Made by a program: the position numbers and the translations under genes
Origin: JAPPHA01 sp963662815
GTDB lineage: Bacteria; Pseudomonadota; Alphaproteobacteria; Rhodobacterales; Rhodobacteraceae
Direction of reading: 5' to 3'
DNA length: 64,000 nt
NCBI GenBank assembly: GCA_963662815.2
Contig: CAXXWA010000020.1
Span: forward strand, 248,001 to 312,000
Shown here: positions 46,191 through 55,568 of the stretch, piece after piece
Layout of the letters: the number at the start of each line of letters is the position of its first letter
Numbering within the stretch: the first letter of the stretch is position 1
The notes under the pieces: generated by a model
Databases searched by the model: none
What the model was told of the DNA's origin: nothing
Seen by the model: the letters and a program-made list of their open reading frames with translations, nothing else

Positions 46191-46684
46191 GAAACACTCG
46201 GAGGGCTCGAGGCAAAGCAACCCCGGGCCGCACCAGCGCAATTCTTGCGCGGGTGACGCCGGGTCGGTCTGAACGGGCATCGCAGTCTTCCGGCGCCGGC
46301 GGTTGCGGAAGCTCCCCGGAACCGGCCTCGCGACGGGCCGGCACGGGCGTCCGGCGATGCCCGCCGTTCAGGCGGCCCGGGTGTCGTGCCGGCGCTCCTG
46401 TTCAATGCGGACCCCTTCGACATGCCCGTATTCCTGGAGCTTGCGCAGCCGGCGCGCGGACTTGCGGCCGACGGCGACCTTCCCGCAGTCGATCCCGGGA
46501 CCGGCATGCGCCTTTCCGTCGCGCGGCATCGCGTGGATGGCGCGCAGCACCCTGCGGGCGACGGCGACGATGGCGCGCTTGCAGCCGAGCCGCATTTACA
46601 TGGACACGTCTTCCGTGACTTCGTGCTATCTGCTATGCGAGAAGATCGGAGGCCAAGGCCTTTGTTGCGATGGGAGGGGTTTGC
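46191..46684. other. Intergenic with transposase relic
   Basis: Apart from the IS110-like relic no gene is recognised. The promoter of the dienelactone hydrolase gene should lie in the last 80 bases; GGAGGGG sits directly upstream of its start. Confidence 0.45.
46368..46595 (-). pseudogene. IS110-type transposase C-terminal remnant
   Basis: The minus-strand peptide LGCKRAIVAVARRVLRAIHA, then PGIDCGKVAVGRKSARRLRK and LQEYGHVEG, resembles the C-terminal end of IS110 transposases (xxKRAIVAVARxxLRxxxxM). Only about 70 residues remain and no element ends were found. Confidence 0.5.
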
Positions 46685-47926
46685 ATGGCAGAAGGTTCGT
46701 TCATTGATGTGACTGCCGCGGATGGCGGCACGTTCAAAGCGTACATGACCAAGCCGGAAAAGGGCTCGGGCCCCGGCCTGGTGCTTCTGCAGGAGATCTT
46801 CGGCATCAACGCCTACATGCGGTCGATGGCGGATTCCTTCGCCGAAGAAGGTTATGTCGTGCTGGTGCCGGACCTTTTCTGGCGGATGGAGCCGGATGTG
46901 AACCTTGGTTACTCCGAGGAGGATTTCGGCAAGGCCTTCGGCTTCTATCAGCAATTCGACGTGGACCAGGGCATCAAGGATGTCGGCGACACTATTGCCT
47001 ACATGCGCGGGATGGACGAGGTCGCAGGCAAGGTTGGCGCGCTGGGCTACTGCCTGGGCGGCAAGCTCGCCTATCTGACGGCGGCGCGGACGGATGTGGA
47101 CTGCGCGGTGTCCTACTACGGCGTTGCCATCGAGGAGAACCTCGACGAGGGCAAGAACATCACCTGCCCGATGGTCTTCCATACCGCCGAACTCGACAAG
47201 TTCGCCCCGCCCGAGGCCGTCGCAAAGATCAAGGAAGCCTTTGCAGACCGGCCCGATTTCGAGTTCTACGACTACGCGGGCGTCGACCACGCCTTTGCCA
47301 CCCATGGCCGCGACAGCTTCGACAAGCCCTCGACCATGATGGCCTATTCGCGCTCGTTGACGCTGCTGCGCAAGGTGCTGGGGCCGATTCATGACCTCAG
47401 CCACCTGTGGGACATGCACTGCTATCACGAGTTCGCCACCCGCGACGTTCATGAGACCATGAAGACAATGGTGGCCGAGCCTTACGTCAACCACATCCCG
47501 ACCATGACGGGCGGGGTGGGCTACAAGCACTTGTCGCGCTTTTACAAACACCACTTCGTCGACGCCAATCCCGACGACACCAAGCTGATCCCGATTTCGC
47601 GCACAATCGGCACCGACCGGTTGGTCGATGAGATGCTCTTTTGCTTTACCCATGACCGAGAGATCGACTGGATGCTGCCGGGCGTCGCGCCGACCGGCAA
47701 GTACGTCGAGATCCCGCTTGTGGCGATCGTGAACTTCCGCGGCGACAAGCTCTATCACGAGCACATCTACTGGGATCAGGCCTCGGTGCTGGTGCAGATC
47801 GGAGTGCTTGATCCAGCGGGCCTGCCTGTGGCGGGCCAAGAGACCGCAAAAAAGCTGGTGGACGAGACCCTGCCTTCAAATGAACTGATGGCCAATTGGG
47901 CCTTGAGCGAAGGCAAGCCAATCTAA
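46685..47926 (+). CDS. Dienelactone hydrolase fused to a SnoaL-like domain
   Basis: A 413-residue protein. The first 225 residues are a dienelactone hydrolase (alpha/beta hydrolase) with the complete set E37 (LLQEIFG), C123 (GALGYCLGGK), D171 (TAELDKFAPP) and H202 (AGVDHAFATHG). Residues about 235-410 form a second domain (LSHLWDMHCYHEFATRDVHE, HIYWDQASVLVQIG) of the SnoaL/NTF2-like ester cyclase type. The fusion suggests sequential hydrolysis and cyclisation or isomerisation of a lactone. ATG 46685 follows GGAGGGG. The transporter genes start 27 bases downstream, so its substrate may be imported by them (inference). Confidence 0.85.
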   Translation: MAEGSFIDVTAADGGTFKAYMTKPEKGSGPGLVLLQEIFGINAYMRSMADSFAEEGYVVLVPDLFWRMEPDVNLGYSEEDFGKAFGFYQQFDVDQGIKDVGDTIAYMRGMDEVAGKVGALGYCLGGKLAYLTAARTDVDCAVSYYGVAIEENLDEGKNITCPMVFHTAELDKFAPPEAVAKIKEAFADRPDFEFYDYAGVDHAFATHGRDSFDKPSTMMAYSRSLTLLRKVLGPIHDLSHLWDMHCYHEFATRDVHETMKTMVAEPYVNHIPTMTGGVGYKHLSRFYKHHFVDANPDDTKLIPISRTIGTDRLVDEMLFCFTHDREIDWMLPGVAPTGKYVEIPLVAIVNFRGDKLYHEHIYWDQASVLVQIGVLDPAGLPVAGQETAKKLVDETLPSNELMANWALSEGKPI

Positions 47927-47953
47927 GCAACGAAGAACATCAGGGAGATGAAC

Positions 47954-49456
47954 ATGAAGAAGCTGTTGGGCCCATTGGCCGGTACGGCGCTGGCGGCGAA
48001 TGTCGCATTTGCTGACGACTCTACGCTGACGATAGCCTACAACGTGTCGCTGCCGTCCTGGGACGCCACCGTGGGTGTCTCGGCGGTGAACCCCACGATC
48101 CAGTCGATCTACAAGTCGGTCTATGACCAGTACATCGACCAGAACCCGGATCTGTCCTTCCGCCCTGGGCTCTTGACCGAGTGGGGATGGAACGAAGACC
48201 GCTCGAAAGTCTTCATGGAGGTGCGCGAGGGTGCGTCCTGGCACAACGGCGATTCGGTGACGCCTGCGGACGTTGTATGGTCGCTGGAACGCGCAGGCAA
48301 GGAAGAGACCGGCAACCCGATCCAGTTCCTGTGGTCGACGCTTGGAAACTTCACCGTGGACGGCAACCGGATCGAGGCGGACGTGCTGCGTTTTGACCCC
48401 ACGATCTTCAAGTGGATGGCGTTCCTGACCGCTTACGTGCTGCCCAAGGACTACTACACCGAGGTCGGTGCGGAGGGCTTTGAAAAGGCCCCCATCGGCT
48501 CCGGCCCCTACAAGGTGGACGAGTACGTGGCGAACTCTTTCGTGCGGCTCAAGCGCTATGATGGGTACTGGGGCGACGCGCCCGAGTTCGAGACGGTGAT
48601 CTTCAAGTTCCTACCCGACGCCTCCGCCCGCGTGGCCGAGGTCGAGACCGGCGCGTCTGACATCACGCTGGAGATCCCGTACGAGGAGTACGACCGTCTC
48701 GCCGCCAAGGACGGTCTCAATGGGGTAACCACGCCGGTCTCTGACATCGGCATGATCTTCATCAACGACGTGGGCGTGATGGAGGACGCAAATGTCCGCA
48801 AGGCCGCCGCCCACGCGATCAACAAGAACCTGATCGTGGACCGGCTCTTGCGCGGCTACGGCGTGCCCATCGACACGTTGCAGGCACCGGAATACGCGGC
48901 CTTCACGGCGGAGACGACCGTGGCCTATGATCCCGAAAGATCCAAGGAACTGCTGGCGGCGTCAGGCTACTCCCCTGACAATCCGGTGAAGTTCAAGATC
49001 CAGACCACCCGCGGCTTCAAACCCAAGGATTACGAGATGATCCAGGCGGTCACAGGAATGTGGAAACGCGTAGGCATTGAGGCCGAAATCGAGGTCTATG
49101 AAATCGCCAAGCATTTCGATCTGCGCGCCCGCGACGCCTTGGCGCCGGCGGCCTTCTACAACTGGGGCAACTCCATCGGCGATCCTTCGACCTCGACCGG
49201 GTTCTCGATGTTCGGCCCCTCGCCGCATTCGACCTGGGACACCGATGACGTGGACGCGATGATCGGGCCACTCTGGGGCGAGGACGACGAGGACGCCCGT
49301 ATCGCAGGCTACCAAAAAGTAGATGCCTATATCGCCGAGAACGCGATGGTGATCCCGCTCTTGCAGTTCGTTCAGCCGATCGTCTATCGCGACGGGCTGT
49401 CTGTCACACCACATGTGGCGAACTTCCTGTTGCCTCAGAACGTCAGCCGCAACTAG
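47954..49456 (+). CDS. Peptide/nickel-type ABC transporter binding protein
   Basis: A 500-residue periplasmic protein of solute-binding family 5. The signal peptide is MKKLLGPLAGTALAANVAFA (cleaved about residue 20). Typical stretches are WNEDRSKVFMEVREGASWHN, GSGPYKVDEYVANSFVRLKR and INKNLIVDRLLRGYGVPIDT. ATG 47954 is preferred over ATG 47948 because GGGAG then has 6 bases of spacing. It heads a five-gene importer cluster; the hairpin repeat downstream may stabilise its mRNA relative to the permeases. Confidence 0.9.
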   Translation: MKKLLGPLAGTALAANVAFADDSTLTIAYNVSLPSWDATVGVSAVNPTIQSIYKSVYDQYIDQNPDLSFRPGLLTEWGWNEDRSKVFMEVREGASWHNGDSVTPADVVWSLERAGKEETGNPIQFLWSTLGNFTVDGNRIEADVLRFDPTIFKWMAFLTAYVLPKDYYTEVGAEGFEKAPIGSGPYKVDEYVANSFVRLKRYDGYWGDAPEFETVIFKFLPDASARVAEVETGASDITLEIPYEEYDRLAAKDGLNGVTTPVSDIGMIFINDVGVMEDANVRKAAAHAINKNLIVDRLLRGYGVPIDTLQAPEYAAFTAETTVAYDPERSKELLAASGYSPDNPVKFKIQTTRGFKPKDYEMIQAVTGMWKRVGIEAEIEVYEIAKHFDLRARDALAPAAFYNWGNSIGDPSTSTGFSMFGPSPHSTWDTDDVDAMIGPLWGEDDEDARIAGYQKVDAYIAENAMVIPLLQFVQPIVYRDGLSVTPHVANFLLPQNVSRN

Positions 49457-49466
49457 GCTCGACTTC

Positions 49467-49530
49467 GTCCCGGGCTCCGGCCCGGGACCTCGCCAGTCCA
49501 TGGGTTGAGGTCCGGGATCAAGCCCGGGAC
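49467..49530. repeat. REP-like palindromic element between binding protein and permease genes
   Basis: GTCCCGGG and CCCGGGAC form one palindrome at 49467-49488. A related inverted copy (GAGGTCCGGGATCAAGCCC, then GGGAC) ends at 49530, so the whole segment can fold into a long hairpin. Similar GTCCCGGGxTxxxxCCCGGAC repeats are scattered between genes in Rhodobacterales. It may limit transcription into the downstream genes or protect the upstream mRNA. Confidence 0.75.
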
Positions 49531-49550
49531 AGGTGACTCTGCATTCTGAA

Positions 49551-50555
49551 ATGGCCCGTTTGCTCGTTACGATTGGCTCGATCTTCCTGACGCTTCTGGG
49601 GGTGTCGGTGGTGACCTTCGTGATCTTGCGGCTGGTTCCAGGAGACCCTATCTCGATGATGCTGCCACCGGGCGCGACGGACGAGGTGCGCGCCAATCTT
49701 GAGCGGCTCTACGGGCTCGACAGGTCAATTCCCGCACAATACGTGATCTGGCTGCGCAACGTCGCGTGGCTTGATTTTGGGATGTCGACGCAGTTCCGCC
49801 TGCCCGTAATGGAGATTATCCTCGACCGCCTGCCCGCCACGCTGGAACTGGTGCTGCTGGCAAGCCTCATAGCCTTGGCGCTGGCCTTCGCCTTTTCCAT
49901 CTTGGCGGTCTGGCTGCAAGTGGACAGCGCGACGCTGGCCACCGACGGGCTGGCGGGGCTGGCGCAAGCGATCCCCGATTTCCTCTGGGCGCTGATCTTC
50001 ATCCTGGCGGTGACGCTCTTTGCGCCGATGATGCCCATCTCAGGCCGGTTCGACCCACGCACGGCGCAGGATTTCGCCACGAATTTCTACCTGTTGGAGT
50101 CGCTGGTCACGTTCCGCTTTGACGCCTTCGCGGAGCTCATGCGCTACGCGGTCCTGCCTGCGCTGGCCCTCGGCTTGCCTTTGGCGGCGGGCATCACCCG
50201 GGTGCTGAAGGGCGCACTGGAGGAGGCAATGGCGCAGGACTATGTCATGCTCGCTCAGACCAAAGGCAAGAGCCGGCTTGGCATCGTCTTGGGCGAAGCC
50301 CTGCGCAACGCCATGATCCCGACCATCGCGCTCACCTCGGTGCAACTGACATTCCTCATCGGCGGCACCGTGCTTATCGAACGGCAGTTTTCATGGCCCG
50401 GCATCGGTTCCACTGCGATCTCCGCGGTCATCAACCGCGACCTACCGCTGATCCAGGGGATCGTTCTGGTCTTTGCGCTGATCTTCATCCTGATCAACCT
50501 GGCCAGCAATGAACTTTACCGCGCCGCCGATCCCCGTCTGAGAACCGCACGATGA
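49551..50555 (+). CDS. Peptide-type ABC permease (DppB-like)
   Basis: A membrane protein of about 334 residues with six helices, starting LLVTIGSIFLTLLGVSVVTF and with RLVPGDPISMMLPPGA in the N-terminal loop. The binding-protein-dependent transport motif is EEAMAQDYVMLAQTKGKSRL with GIVLGEALRNAMIP. Start codon uncertain: ATG 49551 or GTG 49533. It overlaps the next gene by four bases (ATGA). Confidence 0.9.
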   Translation: MARLLVTIGSIFLTLLGVSVVTFVILRLVPGDPISMMLPPGATDEVRANLERLYGLDRSIPAQYVIWLRNVAWLDFGMSTQFRLPVMEIILDRLPATLELVLLASLIALALAFAFSILAVWLQVDSATLATDGLAGLAQAIPDFLWALIFILAVTLFAPMMPISGRFDPRTAQDFATNFYLLESLVTFRFDAFAELMRYAVLPALALGLPLAAGITRVLKGALEEAMAQDYVMLAQTKGKSRLGIVLGEALRNAMIPTIALTSVQLTFLIGGTVLIERQFSWPGIGSTAISAVINRDLPLIQGIVLVFALIFILINLASNELYRAADPRLRTAR

Positions 50556-51478
50556 GCAGTGTTGAAAGTCTTTCCCTGGAGAAGGGTCGTGGAGGCGGCG
50601 GCACCGGGTTGGAACGCTCGACCGAGAAGATCTCCCGCCTGCGGATGGTCTTTGGCGGCGCGGCAATCGGAGCGCTGCTGATCGCGGCGCTCTTTGCGCC
50701 ATGGATCGCGCCGCATGACCCCACGCTGGACGATCTCTTTCTGATCAACATGCCACCCGCCTGGCTGAACGATGATCTGGCCTATTTCGGCATCGAGAAC
50801 GCCTGGGCCTATCCGCTGGGCACTGATAGCTTGGGGCGTGATGTGGCCTCGCGGCTGATCTACGGCGCACGATTGGCGGTGATCGTGGGCGTGTCGGTGG
50901 CTTGCCTCGCAGCGCTGGCAGGGGTGGTCTTGGGCGCGTTGGCGGGGTTCTACGGCGGCTGGATCGACAACGTCATCAGCCGGATCGTGGATGTGTGGCT
51001 TTCTTTCCCGCCCGTCTTGCTTTCGATCATCTTGGTGGCGATGCTGGGCACGACGCTGACATCGGTGATCATCGTGGTGGCGGTGATCGACTGGACTCGG
51101 TTTGCCCGCGTTGTGCGCGCCGACGTGCTGCAGCAACGCAGTCGAGACTATATCGACGCCGCTCGCATCACCGGCGGCAGCGACCCGTCGATCCTGATCC
51201 GAGAGGTGCTTCCCAACGTGCTGCCGCTGCTGATCACACTCTTCTTCTTCGAGATCGGCATCGCGGTCACGGTTGAGACAATCCTCAGCTTCGTCTCGCT
51301 CTCGGTGTCCTCAGGTGCGGCGACCTGGGGCGACATGATTGCCGAGGGCCGCCGCGTCATCAACGAGGCCTGGTGGGTCATGGCCTTCCCCGTGGGCGCG
51401 TTGGTGATCACGATCCTCGGGCTGAACGCCATGGGCGATGCGCTACGGTTCTACCTCGACCCGGTGCTGCGCAAGTGA
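50552..51478 (+). CDS. Peptide-type ABC permease (DppC-like)
   Basis: A 308-residue permease with the N-terminal DppC signature WIAPHDPTLDD and YPLGTDSLGRDVASRLIYGA, and the coupling loop QQRSRDYIDAARITGGSDPS. It starts in an ATGA overlap with the upstream permease and ends in a GTGA overlap with the ATPase. Confidence 0.92.
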   Translation: MSSVESLSLEKGRGGGGTGLERSTEKISRLRMVFGGAAIGALLIAALFAPWIAPHDPTLDDLFLINMPPAWLNDDLAYFGIENAWAYPLGTDSLGRDVASRLIYGARLAVIVGVSVACLAALAGVVLGALAGFYGGWIDNVISRIVDVWLSFPPVLLSIILVAMLGTTLTSVIIVVAVIDWTRFARVVRADVLQQRSRDYIDAARITGGSDPSILIREVLPNVLPLLITLFFFEIGIAVTVETILSFVSLSVSSGAATWGDMIAEGRRVINEAWWVMAFPVGALVITILGLNAMGDALRFYLDPVLRK

Positions 51479-52308
51479 GCTTGTTGCAGGTCGATAGCCT
51501 GTCGCTCGGCCTGCGCGGCGCCCCGGTACTGCGCAAGGTCAATCTGACAATTGAGGCTTCCGAGATCGCGGGCGTCGTGGGCGAGAGCGGCGCCGGCAAG
51601 TCGATGTTGGGCAAGGCGATCTTGGGTGTATTGCCCCGTGATGTCACTGTAACGGGTGGTGCGATTCGGCTTAATGGAACGGACCTGCTGGCACTTCGTC
51701 CACGCGCCCGCCGTGCATTTCTGAAACGCGACCTGGCGCTGATCCCGCAGGATCCGTTGAGCGCGCTGAACCCCTGCCGGACGATCTCTGCGCAGCTTGC
51801 TGAGGTGCTGCCCAAAGGCACGACCGACGCCAAAGTGGAAGTCATCCGCTGGCTTGACGCGGTGCGCATTCCATCCGCGACCAAGGTTGCCAAGTCCTTC
51901 CCGCATGTGCTTTCCGGCGGCATGCGCCAGCGTGCGCTCATCGCAGCGGCTTTCGCCTCGCGTCCCAAGCTCGTGATCGCCGACGAACCCACTACCGCGC
52001 TGGATGTCACAGTGCAGAAGGACGTCCTGCACCTGATCCGGGAGATGCAGCGCGAAACCGGCGTGGGACTGATGTTCGTCACTCATGACCTCTGCTTGGT
52101 GGCCAAGATCTGCCATTCTGTGACCGTGATGCATGGCGGACGGGTGATCGAGCAGGCCGCCTGCACCGATCTCATAAACCGGCCCGCGCACGCCTATTCG
52201 CAAGCGCTCCTGGCGGCCACCCCGCGCCCCGATCAGGCGAGGCAGGGGCTCGAACCGGTGCCGACTGCCTTGATCGAGCGCATGGTCGCGGAGGCCGGCG
52301 ATGGCTGA
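51475..52308 (+). CDS. Peptide-type ABC ATPase (DppD-like)
   Basis: A 277-residue ATPase from GTG 51475, which overlaps the preceding stop as GTGA. Walker A is VVGESGAGKSMLGKAILG, Q-loop LIPQDPLSALNPC, signature LSGGMRQRALIA, Walker B KLVIADEPTTALDVT and switch MFVTHDL. The frame is open upstream to 51373 but that extension lies inside the permease gene. Confidence 0.9.
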   Translation: MSLLQVDSLSLGLRGAPVLRKVNLTIEASEIAGVVGESGAGKSMLGKAILGVLPRDVTVTGGAIRLNGTDLLALRPRARRAFLKRDLALIPQDPLSALNPCRTISAQLAEVLPKGTTDAKVEVIRWLDAVRIPSATKVAKSFPHVLSGGMRQRALIAAAFASRPKLVIADEPTTALDVTVQKDVLHLIREMQRETGVGLMFVTHDLCLVAKICHSVTVMHGGRVIEQAACTDLINRPAHAYSQALLAATPRPDQARQGLEPVPTALIERMVAEAGDG

Positions 52309-53875
52309 GCCGCTCCTGGAGGCACGAGGGCTTGGGGTTCGCCTGGGCATGCGCCGCCGCTTCCTGCGCAAGGATGACAAGGGCTATCCCATCTTGTCGA
52401 ACATCAATTTCACGATGCAACCGGGTGAGATCCTGGCGTTGGTGGGCGAGAGCGGCTCAGGCAAGACCACATTGGGCCGGGCCATCGCAGGGTTGACCCA
52501 GATCCAAGCCGGAAGCCTTCTGTTCCAGGGCCAACCGATCGTCGACCCGGGCAATGTTGCCACGATTCGCACCAAGGACCGTGCTTGGTACCCGCGCTGG
52601 CGGGCGTGCCGCAAAGACATCCAGATGATCTTTCAGGATCCGCTGTCGTCGCTGAACCCGCGCCGCTCGATCGGGCAGTCGCTAGATGTGCCACTGCGGA
52701 ATTTTGGCGTTGCGACCACCGTGGACGAACTGTTCGATCAGGTGGGGCTCACATCACAGTTCAAGGATCTCTACCCCCATCGCATCTCGGGCGGACAACG
52801 CCAGCGGGTGGGCATCGCGCGGGCGCTGGCCAGCGCGCCGAAGCTCATCATCGCCGACGAGGTCGTCTCGGGCCTCGACGTCTCCAATCAGGCGCGCATC
52901 CTTCGCCTGCTGCTGGACCTGCGTGACCAGCGGGGCCTGTCGGTTCTCTTCATCACGCACGATCTGGCTGTGGTGCGCTCGCTCGCCGACCGGGTGCTGG
53001 TAATGCAACGCGGCAAGATCCGCGAGGACGGCCCCGTTGGGCGAGTGTTCGAGACTCCGAGCCACAGCTACACCAGGAAACTGCTGCGCGCCGCGCCGTC
53101 GCCGGAATGCGACCCCGACTGGCTCGCCGAAACTGCGAAAGGACCTTTTGCCATGGATATCGAGAACGCCACCGTCTTTGTTACCGGGGCCAACCGCGGC
53201 ATCGGTGCTCGATTCATCGAGGCGCTCCTGTTGCGCGGCGCGGCAAAGGTTTATGCCGCCGCGCGAGATGTGGCGGCGCTGCCTGACGACCCCCGCGTGG
53301 TCAAGGTTGCGCTTGACATCACCGACGCCGATGCGGTGGCCCGGGCCGCGACCGAAGCCAGCGATGTGACGCTCTTGATCAACAACGCCGGTTTCAACAG
53401 CAATTCCGGCGCACTGAAGAACCCCCATATGGAAGACGCCCGCCGCGAAATGGAAGTGAACTACTTCGGCACACTTTCCATGATCCGCGCTTTCGCGCCT
53501 GTGCTCAAGGCCAACGGCGGCGGCGCGATCGTCAACATGCTGTCGATTCTCAGCCGTGTCGCACTTCCGATGATGGGCACGCTCTGTGCGTCGAAGGCAG
53601 CGAGCCTGAGCATGACTCAGGCAGTTCGGGCGGAGCTAATGGCGCAAGGAACAAGAGTGTTCGCGGTCATGCCCGGTGCGGTGGACACCGACATGAGCAA
53701 AGACTTCCCGCCACCCAAGCTCGATCCGGCGGATGTGGTGCGCGCTGCGCTCAACGGACTGGAGACGGGCGACGATGACGACATTTATCCCGGCGATATG
53801 GCGCAAGGGTTGCGTGCGGGGCTGGAACACGACCCAAAGGAGGTAGAGGCGGAGCTGGCAAGCTACCTGCCTTAG
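52301..53875 (+). CDS. DppF-like ABC ATPase fused in frame to a short-chain dehydrogenase
   Basis: One 524-residue frame. Residues 1-284 are an oligopeptide ATPase: ALVGESGSGKTTLGRAIAGL, MIFQDPLSSLNPRRSIGQSL, ISGGQRQRVGIARALASAPK, LIIADEVVSGLDVS and FITHDLAVVRSLAD. From M285 an SDR begins: TVFVTGANRGIGARFIEALL, LLINNAGFNSNSG and GTLCASKAASLSMTQAVRAE. In the SDR the catalytic Tyr of YxxxK reads Leu (LCASK) while Lys is kept. AAAGGA lies 9 bases before the internal ATG 53153, so a separate SDR may also be made by internal initiation. The gene overlaps the DppD-like stop by 8 bases. Fusion by loss of the ATPase stop codon is the simplest explanation. Confidence 0.85.
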   Translation: MAEPLLEARGLGVRLGMRRRFLRKDDKGYPILSNINFTMQPGEILALVGESGSGKTTLGRAIAGLTQIQAGSLLFQGQPIVDPGNVATIRTKDRAWYPRWRACRKDIQMIFQDPLSSLNPRRSIGQSLDVPLRNFGVATTVDELFDQVGLTSQFKDLYPHRISGGQRQRVGIARALASAPKLIIADEVVSGLDVSNQARILRLLLDLRDQRGLSVLFITHDLAVVRSLADRVLVMQRGKIREDGPVGRVFETPSHSYTRKLLRAAPSPECDPDWLAETAKGPFAMDIENATVFVTGANRGIGARFIEALLLRGAAKVYAAARDVAALPDDPRVVKVALDITDADAVARAATEASDVTLLINNAGFNSNSGALKNPHMEDARREMEVNYFGTLSMIRAFAPVLKANGGGAIVNMLSILSRVALPMMGTLCASKAASLSMTQAVRAELMAQGTRVFAVMPGAVDTDMSKDFPPPKLDPADVVRAALNGLETGDDDDIYPGDMAQGLRAGLEHDPKEVEAELASYLP

Positions 53876-54185
53876 ACCGGATCGCTCACCATGTCCAAGA
53901 TTGCGGGGCCGCCGGTTGATTCGGGGCGGCTTTTCCGGGCACTCGGCCGTGATCGCGGGGACCAGTGCCCGGGTGGCAGCATTTCGCGAGCCCGGGAACG
54001 ACCGGCCGATCGTGTCTGCGATGAATCACGCTCAAGACCGCCTCCTGACTTCGACGGTGTTTTTTGCGTAACGCATTGATTGCGAATGATTCACATGCCG
54101 GATAAGGCACTATATTTTGCGCCGGATGGCGGCTGGCGCCTCAGGCCGGGGCGGATTTCGTCTCCGTGCCGCCCGCGGTCAGCTC
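53876..54185. other. Intergenic, no gene recognised
   Basis: About 310 bases between the ATPase-SDR stop and the transposase remnant. Nothing family-like. Confidence 0.5.
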
Positions 54186-55050
54186 TTACGGGCGGTCCGA
54201 GACGTCCAGCCCGAGCGCGGCGTAGATGTCTTTCGCCTCCGCGCTCGGCCGCGAGGGAATGACGTAGCGCTTGCCGTTCTCCGGATCGTGCAGCACCGAG
54301 CACTGCCGGTCGTTGAACGCCTCGCGATTGACCCGCGGCGACATGGGCCGTTTCTGCAGCGCCACCCTCCGGGCAAGATGGGCGCGGATGCGCCGGTCGG
54401 TCCAGTGGAACACCTGTCGCACCCGCAGGTCTTGCTTGGTGATCCGGAAACTCTCCTCGATCTGCCAGAGCTGGCGGTACCGGTCGAAGAGCTCCTGCAC
54501 GCCGACGCCCCCGAGATTGGTGACGACGCCGTGCAGGCCGTCCCAGCGCTCGGCGGCATGGACCTTCTCCTCGTCGACTTCCAGGCTGGCCTCGCCGACC
54601 ACCCGGACGTAGCGGTGACAGCCGCTCCTGCCGAGCAGCTGCTTTGGCGTCCCGCTCTTCCCGAAACACCGGATCAGCTTCGCCACCGCGCTGCGCCGGT
54701 CACGGGCGTCCTTGCGGGCGCGCTTCGCGCTCCACGACACCACCAGGCGGCGGCCACCGTGACGGAAGACGCCGACCTTCAGGGTCGCTGCCGTGAATAC
54801 TGCGGTAGCGGGAGACGTCGAGGACGCGCCCGCTCAGGACCTTCGGCAGGTCACGCAGCCGGGCGTCGACAACGAACCGGCAGCCCAGCGCTTCGAGGCG
54901 GTCCAGGTTGTCCTTGCCGAACATGCCCGCTTCGGCGGCGATTCCCGCTCGGGCCGTCTCGGGATGCATCGTGCACAGCGTCGGGATGAAGCTGTCCCCC
55001 TCCCAGCTGTTGCCCGGGAAGACCTCGTAAAGAGAAACCCGCGCGATAAC
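54186..55050 (-). pseudogene. IS4/IS1634-clan transposase remnant, frameshifted and 5'-truncated
   Basis: The minus strand reads SLYEVFPGNSWEGDSFIPTL, then AGMFGKDNLDRLEALGCRFV and LRDLPKVLSGRVLDVSRYR. After a frame change near 54780 it continues WSAKRARKDARDRRSAVAKL, DGLHGVVTNLGG and LWQIEESFRITKQDLRVRQV with FHWTDRRIRAHLA. These are the second Asp region and Glu (IEESF) region of this transposase group. The N-terminal half is missing. It differs from the intact IS1634 element at 28435 and is a separate, older insertion. Confidence 0.7.
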
Positions 55051-55174
55051 CCATCAGCGTGATCTCCGGGTTCTCGTCTACCCGGTAGGAGAGACGGCAA
55101 CACTTGGCTTCCGGATTGGCTGCGATCAGAGCAAGGTACTTCATAACCGTAGGCCATTGACCTCCGGTGTTGGA

Positions 55175-55390
55175 ATGGAGTTCGAATAGGACGAGGCCAA
55201 GAACAGGTGCCTGATCGAGCATCGCGGTTTCGACTTCGCCTATGCCATCCGAACCATCCTCGATCCGCATCGGATCGTCGCGCAGGACCGTCGGCGGAAC
55301 TATGGCGGGTACCGCTGTCGGCCACTCGGCAGGATCGAAGGGAGGATCTACTTCGTGGTCTACGAGGGTGCGGGGATAGGCAGTCCACTT
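55175..55390 (+). pseudogene. Second brnT-like toxin gene, dead
   Basis: ATG 55175 gives MEFE, then an in-frame TAG, then DEAKNRCLIEHRGFDFAYAI, RTILDPHRIVAQDRRRNY and GRIEGRIYFVVYE. It closely parallels the brnT at 40046 (the stop replaces the conserved Trp of IEWDEA) but loses similarity near the end, where it runs antisense into the hsdR fragment. Confidence 0.65.
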
Positions 55391-55568
55391 GGCCTTCAGC
55401 GCCGCCATTGGTCAGCCGTGGCTGTCGCAGAGCACATGGTCAGCTTGCGGGCCGTCCTGGCAGAGCGTGTTCGAACAGCACGCTCGAACCGTCGATGAGG
55501 TTCCAACCCTCGTTCTTCAGCAAGGCATCGATCTTGACCCGCGCGAAGGTTTGGGTCGTTCCGCTCAC
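55375..55568 (-). pseudogene. Type I restriction HsdR N-terminal remnant
   Basis: From GTG 55568 the minus strand reads FARVKIDALLKNEGWNLIDG and SSVLFEHALP, the usual opening of type I restriction R subunits. A shift leads to DGPQADHVLCDSHG, an in-frame stop and PMAALKAK, matching the next conserved stretch (DGTxADYVLCDRxGRPxAxLEAK). The rest of the gene is absent. The GTG overlaps the vapC stop as GTGA. Confidence 0.6.
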
